Positions 44,157 to 55,013 are shown, counted from the first letter of the stretch. The stretch is 64,000 nt of DNA from RPQJ01 sp963754535 (GCA_963754535.1 CAVWGG010000006.1:248001-312000); one strand, 5' to 3'. The notes: a model not told the origin generated them from the sequence alone. A program made the numbers and translations.

Positions 44157-44630
44157 TCAGTGCGATGCTTGATCGCGCCGGGCTTCGTGCCCGGCCATGT
44201 GCTGCAGGTGCGCCAGCGCCACCTGCTCTTCAATCGAGGCGGCGGGGTTCGGCGGCGCTGCATCGGAGCGCTCAGCACCCACAACGCCGTCACGCAGCGC
44301 CTCCCTGAGCGCACTCCAGTGACCGGGATCGCGCTCGAGCAGCGCCGCGCACAGCGCCCACTCGTTTGCTTCACGCGCCGTCAGCAGTTGATCACGCGGC
44401 GCGGTGAAAGCCAGCGTAGGGCCCGCACGGCCAGCGGCCACCGCGAACCGTGGCGCGGGCCATCCCAGGCATTCGGCGACGCGCTCGACGCGCGTGCGCC
44501 AGCCCAATCCGAGCGCATCGTCGAATTCGACGCCAGCGATATCCAGTGCCACGCCCAACCCGCCCAGCAGCGGGTCGCTGTTGGGCACCAGGCGTGAAGA
44601 ACGGAACGGCACCGGCAGCGTAACGGTCAT
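44157..44630 (-). CDS. Isolated N-terminal domain of a cyanophycin-synthetase-like Mur ligase (probably truncated)
   Basis: The 157-residue protein begins TLPVPFRSSRLVPNSDPLLG and contains ALGLGWRTRVERVAECLGWP and LTAREANEWALCAALLERDP. These features resemble the N-terminal part of a roughly 600-residue family of cyanophycin-synthetase-like Mur ligases found in gammaproteobacteria. The Mur-ligase ATP site (GxxGKT/S) and central domains are absent; the frame ends at 44157, four bases from the ggt stop. It may be a remnant, or a natural small relative. The family link is by eye and needs alignment. Confidence 0.55.
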   Translation of the reverse strand: MTVTLPVPFRSSRLVPNSDPLLGGLGVALDIAGVEFDDALGLGWRTRVERVAECLGWPAPRFAVAAGRAGPTLAFTAPRDQLLTAREANEWALCAALLERDPGHWSALREALRDGVVGAERSDAAPPNPAASIEEQVALAHLQHMAGHEARRDQASH

Positions 44631-44690
44631 CGGGCAGGCCTCCCGCCAGGCTCCGGGACCTGACGCGGCAATTATAGCGCCGCTGGCGGC

Positions 44691-46039
44691 TCAGTCCTGC
44701 AGCGCCCTGGCAAGGCCTGCGCGCGTCAGTTGCACGACGACCGGTGACAGCGCCAGCAACGCGACCAGGTTCGGAATCGCCATCAGCGCGTTGAGCGTGT
44801 CGGCGATGGTCCAGGCAAGGTCGAGATGCGTGATCGCACCGAAGAACACCATGACCGTCCACACGATGCGGTACGGCATGATCGTCCAGTCGCCGGCCAG
44901 GTACTGCCAGCAGCGCTCGCCGTAGTACGCCCAGCCGAGGATCGTCGTCAGCGCGAAGATGCCCAGTGCTATCGCTACGAGCTCGCCGCCGATGCCCGGC
45001 ATCGCGGACTGGAACGCCATCTGCGTGAGTGCGGGCCCGTCTTGCCGGACTGCCATGCGCCCGAGACCACGATCGCGAGTCCCGTCATCGTGCAGACCAC
45101 GATCGTGTCGAGGAACGTGCCCATCATGCCGATCAGGCCGCTGCGCACCGGATCGTTGCTCATGCCCGCCGCCTGGGCGATGCCGGCCGTGCCGAGCCCG
45201 GCTTCGTTCGAGAATATGCCGCGCGCCACGCCGTAGCGGATCGCGGCCATCATCGCCGCGCCGGCGAAGCCACCGATCGCTGCGGTGCCCGTGAAGGCCG
45301 TTTCGAAGATCAGCGCGAATGCGGCCGGTATCGACTGCCAGTGATAGACCAGCACGACCAGCGCCGCGGCTATGTAGCCGATCGCCATGAACGGGACGAG
45401 CCAGTTAGCGACCGCGGCGATGCGCTTGATACCGCCCAGGATGACTGCGCCCGTGACGATCGTGAGCACGATACCGGTGACGACCGGGGCGATGTCGAAC
45501 GAACCCTGCATGGCGGCCGCGATGCTGTTCGATTGCACCATGTTGCCGATGCCGAAGCCTGCAAGGCCGCCGAACAGCGCAAACGTGGTGCCGAGCCAGG
45601 CCCAGCGCGGGCCGAGCCCGTTGCGAATGGCGTACATGGGACCGCCCACGTAACGACCCTTGGCGTCGCGCTCGCGGAAGTGCACGGCGAGCAGTACCTC
45701 GGCGTACTTGGTGGCCATGCCGACGAGCGCCGTCATCCACATCCAGAACACCGCGCCGGGGCCGCCGAGCGCGACGGCCGTTGCCACGCCCGCGATGTTG
45801 CCGACGCCAATGGTCGCGGCCAGGCACGTCATCAGCGCCGAGTAGGGGCTGACCTCGCCGTGGGCCTCGTCACCGCCGCGGCCGCGCCACACCAGGCGCA
45901 GGCCCGCGCCTATCTTCCGCACCGGCATGCCGCGCAGGCGCACCTGCAGGTAGAAGCCCGTGCCGAGGATCAGCGCCAGCATGGCCGGGCCCCAGACGAA
46001 CGAATCGAGGGCGTTGATCCAGTCGGTAAACGTTGTCAT
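44691..46039 (-). pseudogene. Sodium:alanine symporter (AGCS family) with one frameshift
   Basis: Two frames make one AGCS transporter of about 450 residues. The N-terminal frame (46039 to about 45035) has the family motif GVGNIAGVATAVALGGPGAV, MWMTALVGMATKYAEVLLAV, GIGNMVQSNSIAAA and GIFSNEAGLGTAGIAQAAGM. The C-terminal frame (about 45034-44691) continues with PALTQMAFQSAMPGIGGELV and GWAYYGERCWQYLAGD. A single missing base in the acgggcccgcactc stretch (about 45030-45040) explains the switch. It imports alanine or glycine with sodium. Likely intact in the organism if the indel is a sequence error. Confidence 0.88.
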
Positions 46040-46102
46040 GAGCTTCCCTGTGCGCGAAATTCAGTGGGCGGTCGCTGCCGCCCTGGCGTGCCGCACGTTA
46101 CC

Positions 46103-47059
46103 TCAGTTCACCGCAGTGCGACAGCGCGCCACGCCCGCGTCCTGCACGCGTCCGTCGACGTCGATGAAGCGCCACGCGTAACTCCCGCGTTCAAGCGACA
46201 GTTGCAGCACGCCGTGTTCGAGCACGCGCGCCCTGCTCCGGTACGGCGGCTTCCAGAAGCCGTAAAGCATTGCGCCACCGGTGCCGACGACGAATTGCCG
46301 CGGCGCCTGGCCTTCGCGCGGCACCTGCCCTTCGGCATCGAGGGGATCGAAGCGCTCGTAGAAGTGTTCGTGCCCGCTCAGCACCAGGTCGGCGCCGTGG
46401 CGGTCGATCAGCTCCCAGAAAGGTCGCATCTTGTCACCCGAACCCCGATGCATTCCCGACGAAAACAAGGGCGCATGCCACATCACGAGCAGGCAGCCTT
46501 GCCTCCCCGCGGGCGTTTTCGCATCCTCATCGAGGTGCCGCTCCAGCCACTCGTACTGCGCCTGCAGCACACTGCCGTCGACATTGCTGTCGAGCGCGAT
46601 CAAGCGCCAGTCGGCGGTCAAAGCACGAGTGAACGCGATGAAGCCGCCGTCCTGCAGCCCATCGGCACCGAAGTACTCAAGGAATCCACTGGCGCTGCCG
46701 CGCACGTAGTCGTGATTGCCGGCAATGGCCAGCGTGGCCGCGCGGTGCGGACCCCAGGTCGGCTCGTAACACGAGGCCAGCGTCTGTGCGTCGCCGAGCG
46801 GGTAGGCCATGTCACCGAGACCGAGCACCAGCGCGCCGTCCGGCACGAGGCGTGCAGTGCGGGCAGCCATCGAATCCGCGGGCGCACGATGGTTGCAGTC
46901 GGCGATGTCGCCGACGGCGTAGACCTGCAGGCCGGCCGACGGAACGGCGGGCACGGCCGCAGACAGGGGCGGCCGGGTAGTTCCGATGCAGCCGGCGAGA
47001 GCCAGCACTGCGACCAACGCAACAACTGCCCTGCCGGGGGCGAATACGCGACTCGTCAT
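46103..47059 (-). CDS. Metallophosphoesterase, purple-acid-phosphatase-like lipoprotein
   Basis: This 318-residue protein has a lipobox ending at C24 (AVLALAGC). The calcineurin-type metal motifs are present: VGDIADCNH, GLGDMAYPLGDAQ, AGNHDYVRG, WHAPLFSSGMH and SGHEHFYERF. Purple-acid-phosphatase-like enzymes hydrolyse phosphate mono- or diesters in the periplasm or on the outer membrane. It is downstream, on the same strand, of the VOC gene. Substrate unknown. Confidence 0.9.
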   Translation of the reverse strand: MTSRVFAPGRAVVALVAVLALAGCIGTTRPPLSAAVPAVPSAGLQVYAVGDIADCNHRAPADSMAARTARLVPDGALVLGLGDMAYPLGDAQTLASCYEPTWGPHRAATLAIAGNHDYVRGSASGFLEYFGADGLQDGGFIAFTRALTADWRLIALDSNVDGSVLQAQYEWLERHLDEDAKTPAGRQGCLLVMWHAPLFSSGMHRGSGDKMRPFWELIDRHGADLVLSGHEHFYERFDPLDAEGQVPREGQAPRQFVVGTGGAMLYGFWKPPYRSRARVLEHGVLQLSLERGSYAWRFIDVDGRVQDAGVARCRTAVN

Positions 47060-47083
47060 CCGGCGCGGCGCCAGGCCGGTACG

Positions 47084-47461
47084 TCAGCCGGCCTTCCAGC
47101 AGTAGCAGTTGAGCTTGTGCCCATCGAGGTCCCGAAAGTAGCCCGCATAGAAGCCGCCGGTTCCGCGCGGACCCGGGGCGCCTTCATCCTTTGCACCGAG
47201 TGCCATGGCTTTCTGGTGGATCTCGTCCACTTTTGCATTGCTGTCGACGACGAGCGAGATCATCACGCCGTTGCCCACGCTGGCCGGCTTGCCGTCGAAC
47301 GGCTTGATCACGCCCAGCGCCGGTTTGTCCGGCGACACGGCCCACGCCACCATGGTCTCGGACTCCATGAACCGGCCGGCGCCGAGCAGCTTGAGCAGCT
47401 CGTCGTAAAACGCGGCCGCGCGCGGGATGTCGTTCGAGCCCAGCGTGACATATCCGATCAT
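47084..47461 (-). CDS. VOC family (glyoxalase/bleomycin resistance-like) protein
   Basis: The ATG at 47461 begins MIGYVTLGSNDIPRAAAFYD, the standard start of this group, giving 125 residues. It has paired beta-alpha-beta-beta-beta modules and the C-terminal GYFRDLDGHKLNCYCW, which carries a metal-type glutamine/histidine position. The function of this subfamily is generally unknown; typical guesses are lyases or drug-binding proteins. Divergent from the LOG gene with a 76-base gap. Confidence 0.9.
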   Translation of the reverse strand: MIGYVTLGSNDIPRAAAFYDELLKLLGAGRFMESETMVAWAVSPDKPALGVIKPFDGKPASVGNGVMISLVVDSNAKVDEIHQKAMALGAKDEGAPGPRGTGGFYAGYFRDLDGHKLNCYCWKAG

Positions 47462-47537
47462 TGGTGAGGCGCTCCCTTCGGTATCATTCAGGTGTCGGCG
47501 CGTCCGGGATGGACGACCGCAGCCCGGGAGAGTGTGC

Positions 47538-48248
47538 GTGACGAACGGGTCCGAAGGAAAGCACGAACCTTCGCTGCTGCAGCAGGTCGAGGGCGCCGAG
47601 AAACTCTTTCTGTCCGGCCGGCGCAACCGCGCCGCCGACCTCGAAAGCGCCGTGCGCTTCTTCCTGGAATTCCTGCACGGCTTCGAAAGCTTCGAATTCC
47701 ACCAGCGGTGCGTCACCGTCTTCGGTTCCGCACGCTTCCACGAAGACCATCGCTACTACAAGCTGGCACGCGAAGTCGGGTACGCACTGGGCAAGGCCGG
47801 CTTCGCGGTGATGACGGGCGGCGGGTCGGGAATCATGGAGGCCGCGAATCGCGGCGCGCGTGAGGCCGGCGCCCTGAGCCTGGGATGCAATATCCGGCTG
47901 CCGCGCGAGCAGAAACCCAACGACTACCTCGACCGCTTCATCGGCTTCGAGCATTTTTTCGTGCGCAAGGTGATGCTCGTGAAGTACTCGTGCGCGTTCG
48001 TCGTGATGCCGGGCGGCTTCGGCACGCTCGACGAGGCGTTCGAACTCGCCACGCTCGTGCAAAACGGCAAGATCGAGCGCTTCCCGCTGATCGCGGTGGG
48101 GCGGGACTTCTGGGGCGAGATGGAGCGGTTCCTCGACGAAACGCTGGTCGGCGAAGGAACCATTACCCGCGAGGAACTCGCGCTGCTGCGTCTCGCCGAT
48201 ACGGCCGAGGAAGTCGTTCGCATCGCGTGCGAGGCGCCGAACTCCTAG
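47538..48248 (+). CDS. LOG family (TIGR00730) nucleotide 5'-monophosphate nucleosidase
   Basis: From the GTG at 47538 (GGGAGAG upstream) the protein has 236 residues. It carries the LOG signatures VMTGGGSGIMEAANRGAREA and VMPGGFGTLDEAFELATLVQ (PGGxGTxxE), with the catalytic glutamate in the last. LOG-like proteins cleave nucleoside 5'-monophosphates to base plus ribose 5-phosphate, as in cytokinin activation. In bacteria the role is probably nucleotide salvage or housekeeping. An in-frame ATG at 47427 lies inside the VOC coding region and is not preferred. Confidence 0.9.
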   Translation: MTNGSEGKHEPSLLQQVEGAEKLFLSGRRNRAADLESAVRFFLEFLHGFESFEFHQRCVTVFGSARFHEDHRYYKLAREVGYALGKAGFAVMTGGGSGIMEAANRGAREAGALSLGCNIRLPREQKPNDYLDRFIGFEHFFVRKVMLVKYSCAFVVMPGGFGTLDEAFELATLVQNGKIERFPLIAVGRDFWGEMERFLDETLVGEGTITREELALLRLADTAEEVVRIACEAPNS

Positions 48249-48763
48249 GGCGCCAGCAGCTTCTCGAGCATTCGCCAGCGTTCGAGTTTCTGCACAAGAC
48301 GCAGCGACGCATGTGCCGGGCTCGTCGATGGCAGCAGATGCAGCGGCAGCGACGACGTCGGTTCGGGCAGGATGGGCTGCACTTTCCTCACGTAGAGCCG
48401 ATGAGCCGTACCGCCATTGACGCAGACGTGAGCGATGCGGGGATGCTCGCGGAAAAAGCGCTCGAAGTCATTGATGACGACCGTCTCGACGTCGATCGCG
48501 GCATCGAGGCTGCCGGGACGGACTGCCGCCTTGCACACGTCCCACAGCGCGATACCGCTTGCGCGCAGGCGCGCGGCCCGCTCGTCGTAGGGAAGGTCCG
48601 GCCCGGCACCGAACAACTCACCCATGATTCGCCAGAAGGCGTTATGGGGCTGCGCGTAATACTGGCGCGCCGCCAGCGACGCCTGGCCAGGCAATGAACC
48701 GAGGATCAGCACACGCGCGTCTGGCGCAGCGATGGGTGGGAAGCCCAGGGATTTGGACGGCAT
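48245..48763 (-). CDS. DNA-deoxyinosine glycosylase (uracil-DNA glycosylase superfamily)
   Basis: The 172-residue protein has the motif RVLILGSLPGQASLAARQYY followed by AQPHNAFWRIMGELFG, characteristic of DNA-deoxyinosine glycosylases in the uracil-DNA glycosylase superfamily. The second active-site segment is LHLLPSTSPAHASLR, with serine/histidine. It removes deaminated adenine from DNA as part of base excision repair. Its 3' end overlaps the convergent LOG gene by 4 bases. Confidence 0.92.
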   Translation of the reverse strand: MPSKSLGFPPIAAPDARVLILGSLPGQASLAARQYYAQPHNAFWRIMGELFGAGPDLPYDERAARLRASGIALWDVCKAAVRPGSLDAAIDVETVVINDFERFFREHPRIAHVCVNGGTAHRLYVRKVQPILPEPTSSLPLHLLPSTSPAHASLRLVQKLERWRMLEKLLAP

Positions 48764-48855
48764 CGCTGCAACCTACGCCCTCTGCCGCCCGCGCGGGAGA
48801 GGCTCGGGGTCCCCCGGCCAACCCATGCCAAATGGGCGCCGGCGTTCCGCCCCGG

Positions 48856-50028
48856 CTAAGGAGAATCGGTGAGGCTGCTGGAGGTTACCCAGCCAACGCG
48901 ATCCGTGCCGTCACGGTCGCGGAACCTCACTTGAGAAAACTCCTTTTGAGTCTTCAGCACCGGAACCTTGTCGCCTCGCTGGATCTGGCCGATGACGACA
49001 CCCTTCATGTAGACAGACGTGTCGGCGAGAACCGCCTTGATTCCGGTCTCGGTCGGCGCCGGAGCCTCGAGCAGCCGCTCGTTCACCAGGCCGAGGTTCT
49101 TCTGTGCCGCCTCGAAGTATCGCGGCGAGGCGCTGGCCGCAGACTCGAAATACCGCTTTGCCTGCACGTTGTCGTCTTGCGCCATCGCCGCCTCGCCGAG
49201 CAGGTTGTAGGCGTTGGCGAGGTCGACTTCCTGCAGGAGGCTCTCGAGCGCCTCGGCGTACCGGCCCCGCCGTGCCTGCACCCGGCCGAGGTTCGTCCAT
49301 ACGCCATCGCGTGCGCCGAGTCGGATAGCTTCCTTCAGGTCGGCTTCCGCTCCAGCCAGGTCGCCCGCCAGGAAGCGCGAGTAGCCACGATTGTTCATGA
49401 CCACGGCGACCTTCGGCTCGATCGCAAGCGCGCGGTCGTAGTGGCCGATCGCGGCGGTGAAATCCTTGCGACGGTCGGCGAGGATGCCGAGGCCGTTCTC
49501 CGAGCGCCAGCGGTTCGGCTCCAGCGCAATCGACCGGTCGAACAGCGCGCCCGCCTCGTCGTTCCGGGCCGACTCCAGGTACAGCAGGCCGAGCCGCTCG
49601 CACGCGGCAGCGTTGTTCGGATCGCGCTCGAGCGCAAGTTCGTAGGCCTGCTCCGCCAGCGCCCGGTTGCCGAGTTGCTCGTGGATGGCGCCGATCTTCA
49701 GGAAGGGCTCGGGAGCCGTCGCGTCGTATCCCAGCGACTGCACGTACAGGTAGAGGGCCAGGTCGAGCTTGCCCTGCCGCCATGCCTCATCACCGCGCTG
49801 AATCCCCTCGGCAGCCGAGGCCACCGGGAACTCGGTCGCGTGCACTACCGCTGGCTGGCCGGCATAGAGTTGGCTGGCAGCGGCCTTGTCGCCCTTCGCT
49901 GCTGCCTCGGCCGCCTCGTCTGTCGGCTGACTTGCGCAGCTCGCAAGCAGCACGATCAACAATGACGCTGACAGCCTGACGTGCAGGCCGCCGTCAGCGA
50001 TGTGCAAGTGTTCGGCCTGGACGTTCAC
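48856..50028 (-). CDS. tadD: TadD-like TPR lipoprotein with C-terminal SH3-like domain
   Basis: From GTG at 50028 the protein is about 390 residues with a lipobox at about C31 (LIVLLASC); a TTG at 50007 also gives a valid signal. Residues about 90-320 contain TPR-like repeats (FLKIGAIHEQLGNRALAEQA, RLGLLYLESARNDEAGALFD, NNRGYSRFLAGDLAGAEADL). The last 60 residues resemble an SH3-type beta domain (VLKTQKEFSQVRFRDRDGTD, VGWVTSSSL). It is the last gene of the Tad locus, after tadC with only 10 bases between. TadD proteins act as pilotins for the secretin. The SH3 domain is an addition to the usual TadD. Confidence 0.82.
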   Translation of the reverse strand: MNVQAEHLHIADGGLHVRLSASLLIVLLASCASQPTDEAAEAAAKGDKAAASQLYAGQPAVVHATEFPVASAAEGIQRGDEAWRQGKLDLALYLYVQSLGYDATAPEPFLKIGAIHEQLGNRALAEQAYELALERDPNNAAACERLGLLYLESARNDEAGALFDRSIALEPNRWRSENGLGILADRRKDFTAAIGHYDRALAIEPKVAVVMNNRGYSRFLAGDLAGAEADLKEAIRLGARDGVWTNLGRVQARRGRYAEALESLLQEVDLANAYNLLGEAAMAQDDNVQAKRYFESAASASPRYFEAAQKNLGLVNERLLEAPAPTETGIKAVLADTSVYMKGVVIGQIQRGDKVPVLKTQKEFSQVRFRDRDGTDRVGWVTSSSLTDSP

Positions 50029-50038
50029 GCTTGTGCGC

Positions 50039-51016
50039 TCACGGGCCGACACTGTCCCCGAGTGTCCGGAAGACCTCGACGAAGCGTATGACGGCGGGCC
50101 CGATTGCAACGACGAAGAACGATGGGAACAGGCAGAAGATCAGCGGGAAGATCAGCTTTGTTCCGATCTTGGCGGCCATTTCCTCAGCGCGCTGCATGCG
50201 CTTGTCGCGGAATTCGTCCGCGTACACGCGCAGCGTCTCGGCGATGCTGGTGCCGAACTTCAGGGTCTGCACGAGCAGGCTCACCAGGCCGCGAATGTCC
50301 TCGAGCCCGGTCCGCGCCGCCAACCCCTTGAGCGCCGCCTCGCGCTCCACGCCGGCGCGCATCTCGGCGGTCACCAGCGCGAACTCTGCGCCGAGATCGG
50401 GGTGACTGAACCGCAGTTCCTCCCCCACCCGCTGGATCGCAGCCGTGAGGCCAAGCCCGGCCTCGACGCACACCACGAGCATGTCGAGCGCGTCCGGGAA
50501 CGCGTTGCGCAAGCGCTTCTGGCGTCTCTCGACCAGGTGGTCCAGCACGTAGTTCGGCAGCATCAGCCCGATGAACGCCGCCAGCATCGCGAAGAACAGC
50601 AGCCTGGTCGTCGGCAGCTGCGGCAACCAGACCGAGGATGCGAGCCCGGCGAACAGGAACATCAGCGCCAGGCCGGTCTTGATGGCATAGAAGAGCGGCA
50701 GCGCGTTCGCATGGCGGAACCCGGCAAACGACAACCGCTTCTCAACCCGCCCGCGTTCCCGGGCCTTCGCCGGCAGCACGTACTTGTTCACGGGCTCGAG
50801 TAACTTCAGGACGCGGGCCGCAAACTTGCTGCTGCCCTGTGAGCCGCCCGCCATCCTGGTCAGGCGCCGGCGGACGGGGTCCGTGGCGGCGAGGACCAGG
50901 AATGAAACGCCGAGTGCGAACAGGAAGGCCGTGGCGCCGGCCGCTACGACGAACGCGAGGCGCGGCGCGTCCGTGCCCGCGGTCAGCGACTGGAAGAAAT
51001 TGAGTATGGTGTTCAT
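50039..51016 (-). CDS. tadC: Tad pilus inner-membrane platform protein TadC
   Basis: The 325-residue protein has the type II secretion F domain (residues about 160-285) with FPDALDMLVVCVEAGLGLTA and TLKFGTSIAETLRVYADEFR. There are hydrophobic segments at the N-terminus and at the C-terminal end. It pairs with TadB to form the platform that couples TadA ATP hydrolysis to pilin assembly. It starts 4 bases after the true tadB stop (or overlaps the written frame by ATGA). Clear family member. Confidence 0.93.
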   Translation of the reverse strand: MNTILNFFQSLTAGTDAPRLAFVVAAGATAFLFALGVSFLVLAATDPVRRRLTRMAGGSQGSSKFAARVLKLLEPVNKYVLPAKARERGRVEKRLSFAGFRHANALPLFYAIKTGLALMFLFAGLASSVWLPQLPTTRLLFFAMLAAFIGLMLPNYVLDHLVERRQKRLRNAFPDALDMLVVCVEAGLGLTAAIQRVGEELRFSHPDLGAEFALVTAEMRAGVEREAALKGLAARTGLEDIRGLVSLLVQTLKFGTSIAETLRVYADEFRDKRMQRAEEMAAKIGTKLIFPLIFCLFPSFFVVAIGPAVIRFVEVFRTLGDSVGP

Positions 51017-51996
51017 GGCGTCACAGGTCGATGCGGATGATTCTGCGCATCCAGAAAACGCCCACCACCAGCATCAGGCAGGCGAACGCGATCAGCTTCT
51101 GCCCCATCGGATCCGCGAGCAACGGCGGCAGGTAGCCAGGGTTCAGTATCCACATCAGGCCGAACAGGACGATCGGCACCAGGCCGAGTATCCACGCGGA
51201 CAGCCGACCTTCGGCGGACAAGCGTGCGCACCTTGCGTCCGAACCGGAACCGGCTGCGGATCACCTGCGAGATGCGGTCGAAGATCTCGGCGAGGTTGCC
51301 GCCCGTTTCCTTCTGGATGAGCACGGCCGTCACGAGCGCCATCAGGTTGGTGCTCGGCACCCGGAGCAGCATGCCGAGCAGGGCCTGCCGCAGGTCGTTG
51401 CCGTAATTGACGTCGGCAAACGTGAGCTCGAACTCGCGCGCAATCGGCGCGTCCATGTCCTCGGCGACGAGCTTGAGGCAGGCGTTGAACGGATGCCCTG
51501 CGCGCAGCGCCCGCTTCATGATGTCCACTGCATCGGGCAGCTGCTCTTCGAATTTCTCGAGCCGCACCCGGCGCTCGCGGAAGATGAAGACGAACGGCGC
51601 GGCGCCCCCCGCGAGCAGCGCCAGCAGCGAGATCCAGACATTCCCAAACATCACCGCCGCAATTATGCATGCAGCGGCCGCGATGAGGATGGCCAGCCCC
51701 ACGAGGCGGTGGGCCAGGATCGTGCGGCCCGACTGCTCGATGATCCGGCCCAGGCTCTCCATGACCGGCGTGTCCTCGAGACGGCGCTCCAGCGGCGACA
51801 GCTCCCGCAGGTACTTCTGCCGCAGGAGCGAGGCAACCTCGCTCTGCGCGTCAAACGCACCGATCTCGCGCAGCTTGCGCTTCAGCAGCTTGCGTGTCCG
51901 TGCATCCGAGCCAAAGGCCGGGACGATCAAGACCTGCGAGAGCAGGAAGACCGCCCCGCCGAGCAGCGCCAGAAAGACCACGACTCCAGCTGACAT
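51013..51996 (-). CDS. tadB: Tad pilus inner-membrane platform protein TadB, one frameshift near the 3' end
   Basis: The frame from 51996 carries the N-terminal membrane segments, the T2SS F domain (LPDAVDIMKRALRAGHPFNA) and LVTAVLIQKETGGNLAEIFD. Near 51219 it changes into an Arg-rich sequence. In another frame (51221 down to the stop at 51021) lies the expected TadB end, SAEGRLSAWILGLVPIVLFG with two membrane helices. One extra base in cgcacgcttgtccgcc explains the switch. Without it TadB would be about 324 residues and end 4 bases before tadC. The real protein is probably normal. Confidence 0.88.
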   Translation of the reverse strand: MSAGVVVFLALLGGAVFLLSQVLIVPAFGSDARTRKLLKRKLREIGAFDAQSEVASLLRQKYLRELSPLERRLEDTPVMESLGRIIEQSGRTILAHRLVGLAILIAAAACIIAAVMFGNVWISLLALLAGGAAPFVFIFRERRVRLEKFEEQLPDAVDIMKRALRAGHPFNACLKLVAEDMDAPIAREFELTFADVNYGNDLRQALLGMLLRVPSTNLMALVTAVLIQKETGGNLAEIFDRISQVIRSRFRFGRKVRTLVRRRSAVRVDTRPGADRPVRPDVDTEPWLPAAVARGSDGAEADRVRLPDAGGGRFLDAQNHPHRPVTP

Positions 51997-52005
51997 ACGT
52001 GTCTC

Positions 52006-53361
<1,356 letters not shown>

Positions 53362-53364
53362 GGA

Positions 53365-54555
53365 TCAGTCTCCCGAGAACATGGGCAGTGCGCGCCGCAG
53401 CAGGCTGGGGCGCTCGGCGCGAGGCGCTCCGCCGATCTCGCGTTGCAACTCGACGATTGCCTTCGCAACAGGCGAATACCGGTCGAACTCGAGCAGCGGC
53501 ACCCCGCCGTCGATGCTGGCGAGCACCGCCTGGTAGTGATTCGGCAGCACCGTGAGGTGCTCGCGCGCCAGGGTGCGCCGGATGTCCTCCAACGCGACCG
53601 TAGAACGCTTGAGGTGGCGATTGACCACGACCCGGATGCGGTCGTCCGGAATGCCGATCTCGCTGTACAGCGTTCGCAGCAACCTCGCCGCCTGCCTCAG
53701 CTGCACGACCGACTGCTGCACGACGAGCACCACCGTGCTGGCCATGCCGAGCGCCGTGACGCTGAGTTCGTCCAGCGCATGCGAGGCGTCCGCAACGATG
53801 TGGCGGTAATTCGACTCCAGGACGCCCATGAGCGTCGCAAAACGGGCCGCGTCGACATCCTTCGCGGACACGATGGCCCTGCTCGGCGCGCCCATGAGGT
53901 ATAGCCCGCTACGGTGCTTGGTGACGTAGCCCTGCAGCGCATGTTCGTCGAGGAATTCGACCTCCGCGATTGCCGGCAGCAGCCCGCGCTCGGGCGCCAG
54001 GTCGAGAAAACCCGCCAGCGGCGCTGCGTTGATGTCGAGGTCCAGGAGCAACGTCGGCGTGCCGGACTGTGTCGCAAGCGCATGGGCGAGATTACAGGCG
54101 ATGAATGACGTTCCGACGCCGCCGGCTGCACCGATGATCACGGTGACGTCCGCTCGCTGAGGCTCGACGGTCCCGCGACGTGGCTCCGCGCGCAGGCTTG
54201 CGAGAACGGAGATCAGTTCGTCGGGATTGACCGGCTCGGCCAGGAAATCGCGCGCACCGCTGCGCACTGCCAGCCGCATGGCGTCGGCATTCCCGGCCGG
54301 GCCAACCACGATCAATGGCGGCCGGCTGTCCGGACTCGATTCGGCGAGTGTCGCGAGCTCAGCCAGGCTCTCCGCATCGAAGCGCAGCACCAGCACGTCG
54401 GGGACCGACTGGAGGCCAGACAGAGGGTCCGTATGGCCGTTGCCGATCAAGCGCGTGGAAGACGCGAACTCAGGAGCGTTGGCCAGCGCGGCCGTCAGTA
54501 TCTTCAGCGCCTCCGCGGAGCGGCTGGCGAGCAGGACTTTCAGCTTCTGCGGCAT
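53365..54555 (-). CDS. tadZ: TadZ/CpaE-type pilus localisation ATPase
   Basis: The 396-residue protein has an N-terminal atypical receiver-like domain (LKVLLASRSAEALKILTAAL, SGARDFLAEPVNPDELISVL) and a C-terminal ParA/MinD-like ATPase. The Walker A is TVIIGAAGGVGTSFIACNLA, lacking the usual lysine, as reported for TadZ proteins. LLLDLDINAAPLAGFLDLAP and the VVLVVQQSVVQLRQAARLL region follow. TadZ localises the Tad machine, often to the pole. It precedes tadA by 3 bases. Confidence 0.93.
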   Translation of the reverse strand: MPQKLKVLLASRSAEALKILTAALANAPEFASSTRLIGNGHTDPLSGLQSVPDVLVLRFDAESLAELATLAESSPDSRPPLIVVGPAGNADAMRLAVRSGARDFLAEPVNPDELISVLASLRAEPRRGTVEPQRADVTVIIGAAGGVGTSFIACNLAHALATQSGTPTLLLDLDINAAPLAGFLDLAPERGLLPAIAEVEFLDEHALQGYVTKHRSGLYLMGAPSRAIVSAKDVDAARFATLMGVLESNYRHIVADASHALDELSVTALGMASTVVLVVQQSVVQLRQAARLLRTLYSEIGIPDDRIRVVVNRHLKRSTVALEDIRRTLAREHLTVLPNHYQAVLASIDGGVPLLEFDRYSPVAKAIVELQREIGGAPRAERPSLLRRALPMFSGD

Positions 54556-54572
54556 CTTGTCCGGTCATCCTG

Positions 54573-55013
54573 TCAGCAGGCCGGGGCCGCGCCGGAGTGC
54601 GGGATACCGAGACTCTCGCGCGGCAACGTCGATGAGAACTCGGGCGCGTCAAAGGTCGGGTTGATCAGCGGGATCGCGATCGGGAACGAGTAATTCACGA
54701 TGCGTACGCGCACGTAGCGGATCGAACTGAAGTTTCCGGTCGGCGCGCCATTCTGGTTCAGGTATTCGACGACGACGTTCGATGTCGAGAAGCCGGGCAG
54801 GTCCGTGAATACCGCCGCGTTCGCGACCGCTGGGTTGCCGACGGCACACACCGCGGCCACCCGCGCAGCCCTTCGCGCGCCTTCCTGGAGCATGTTCAGC
54901 GTGAACACGATGCGACCGAACTCCATGATGGCGAACAGCAGTGTGATGACGAGCAGACCGACGAGCGCGAATTCCACGGTCGTCGTTCCCAGCTGTCGTG
55001 ATCGAGCGTGCAT
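54573..55013 (-). CDS. tadE: TadE-like pilus assembly pseudopilin (first)
   Basis: Starting at 55013 (GAGGAT just upstream) the protein has 146 residues with the TadE prepilin-type N-terminus RQLGTTTVEFALVGLLVITL, including the conserved glutamate after the cleavage glycine. One membrane helix follows, then the NMLQEGARRAARVAA segment. The C-terminal domain has paired cysteines at about 65 and at the C-terminal AAPAC. TadE and TadF/G are minor pseudopilins processed by TadV. It begins 8 bases downstream of the second TadE-like gene's stop. Confidence 0.88.
   Translation of the reverse strand: MHARSRQLGTTTVEFALVGLLVITLLFAIMEFGRIVFTLNMLQEGARRAARVAAVCAVGNPAVANAAVFTDLPGFSTSNVVVEYLNQNGAPTGNFSSIRYVRVRIVNYSFPIAIPLINPTFDAPEFSSTLPRESLGIPHSGAAPAC

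Noticed and set aside
45029..47467. Over 800-codon plus-strand frame across the alanine symporter and phosphoesterase genes
   Set aside because: Antisense to two genes with clear motifs; the product is Arg/His-rich without recognisable domains.
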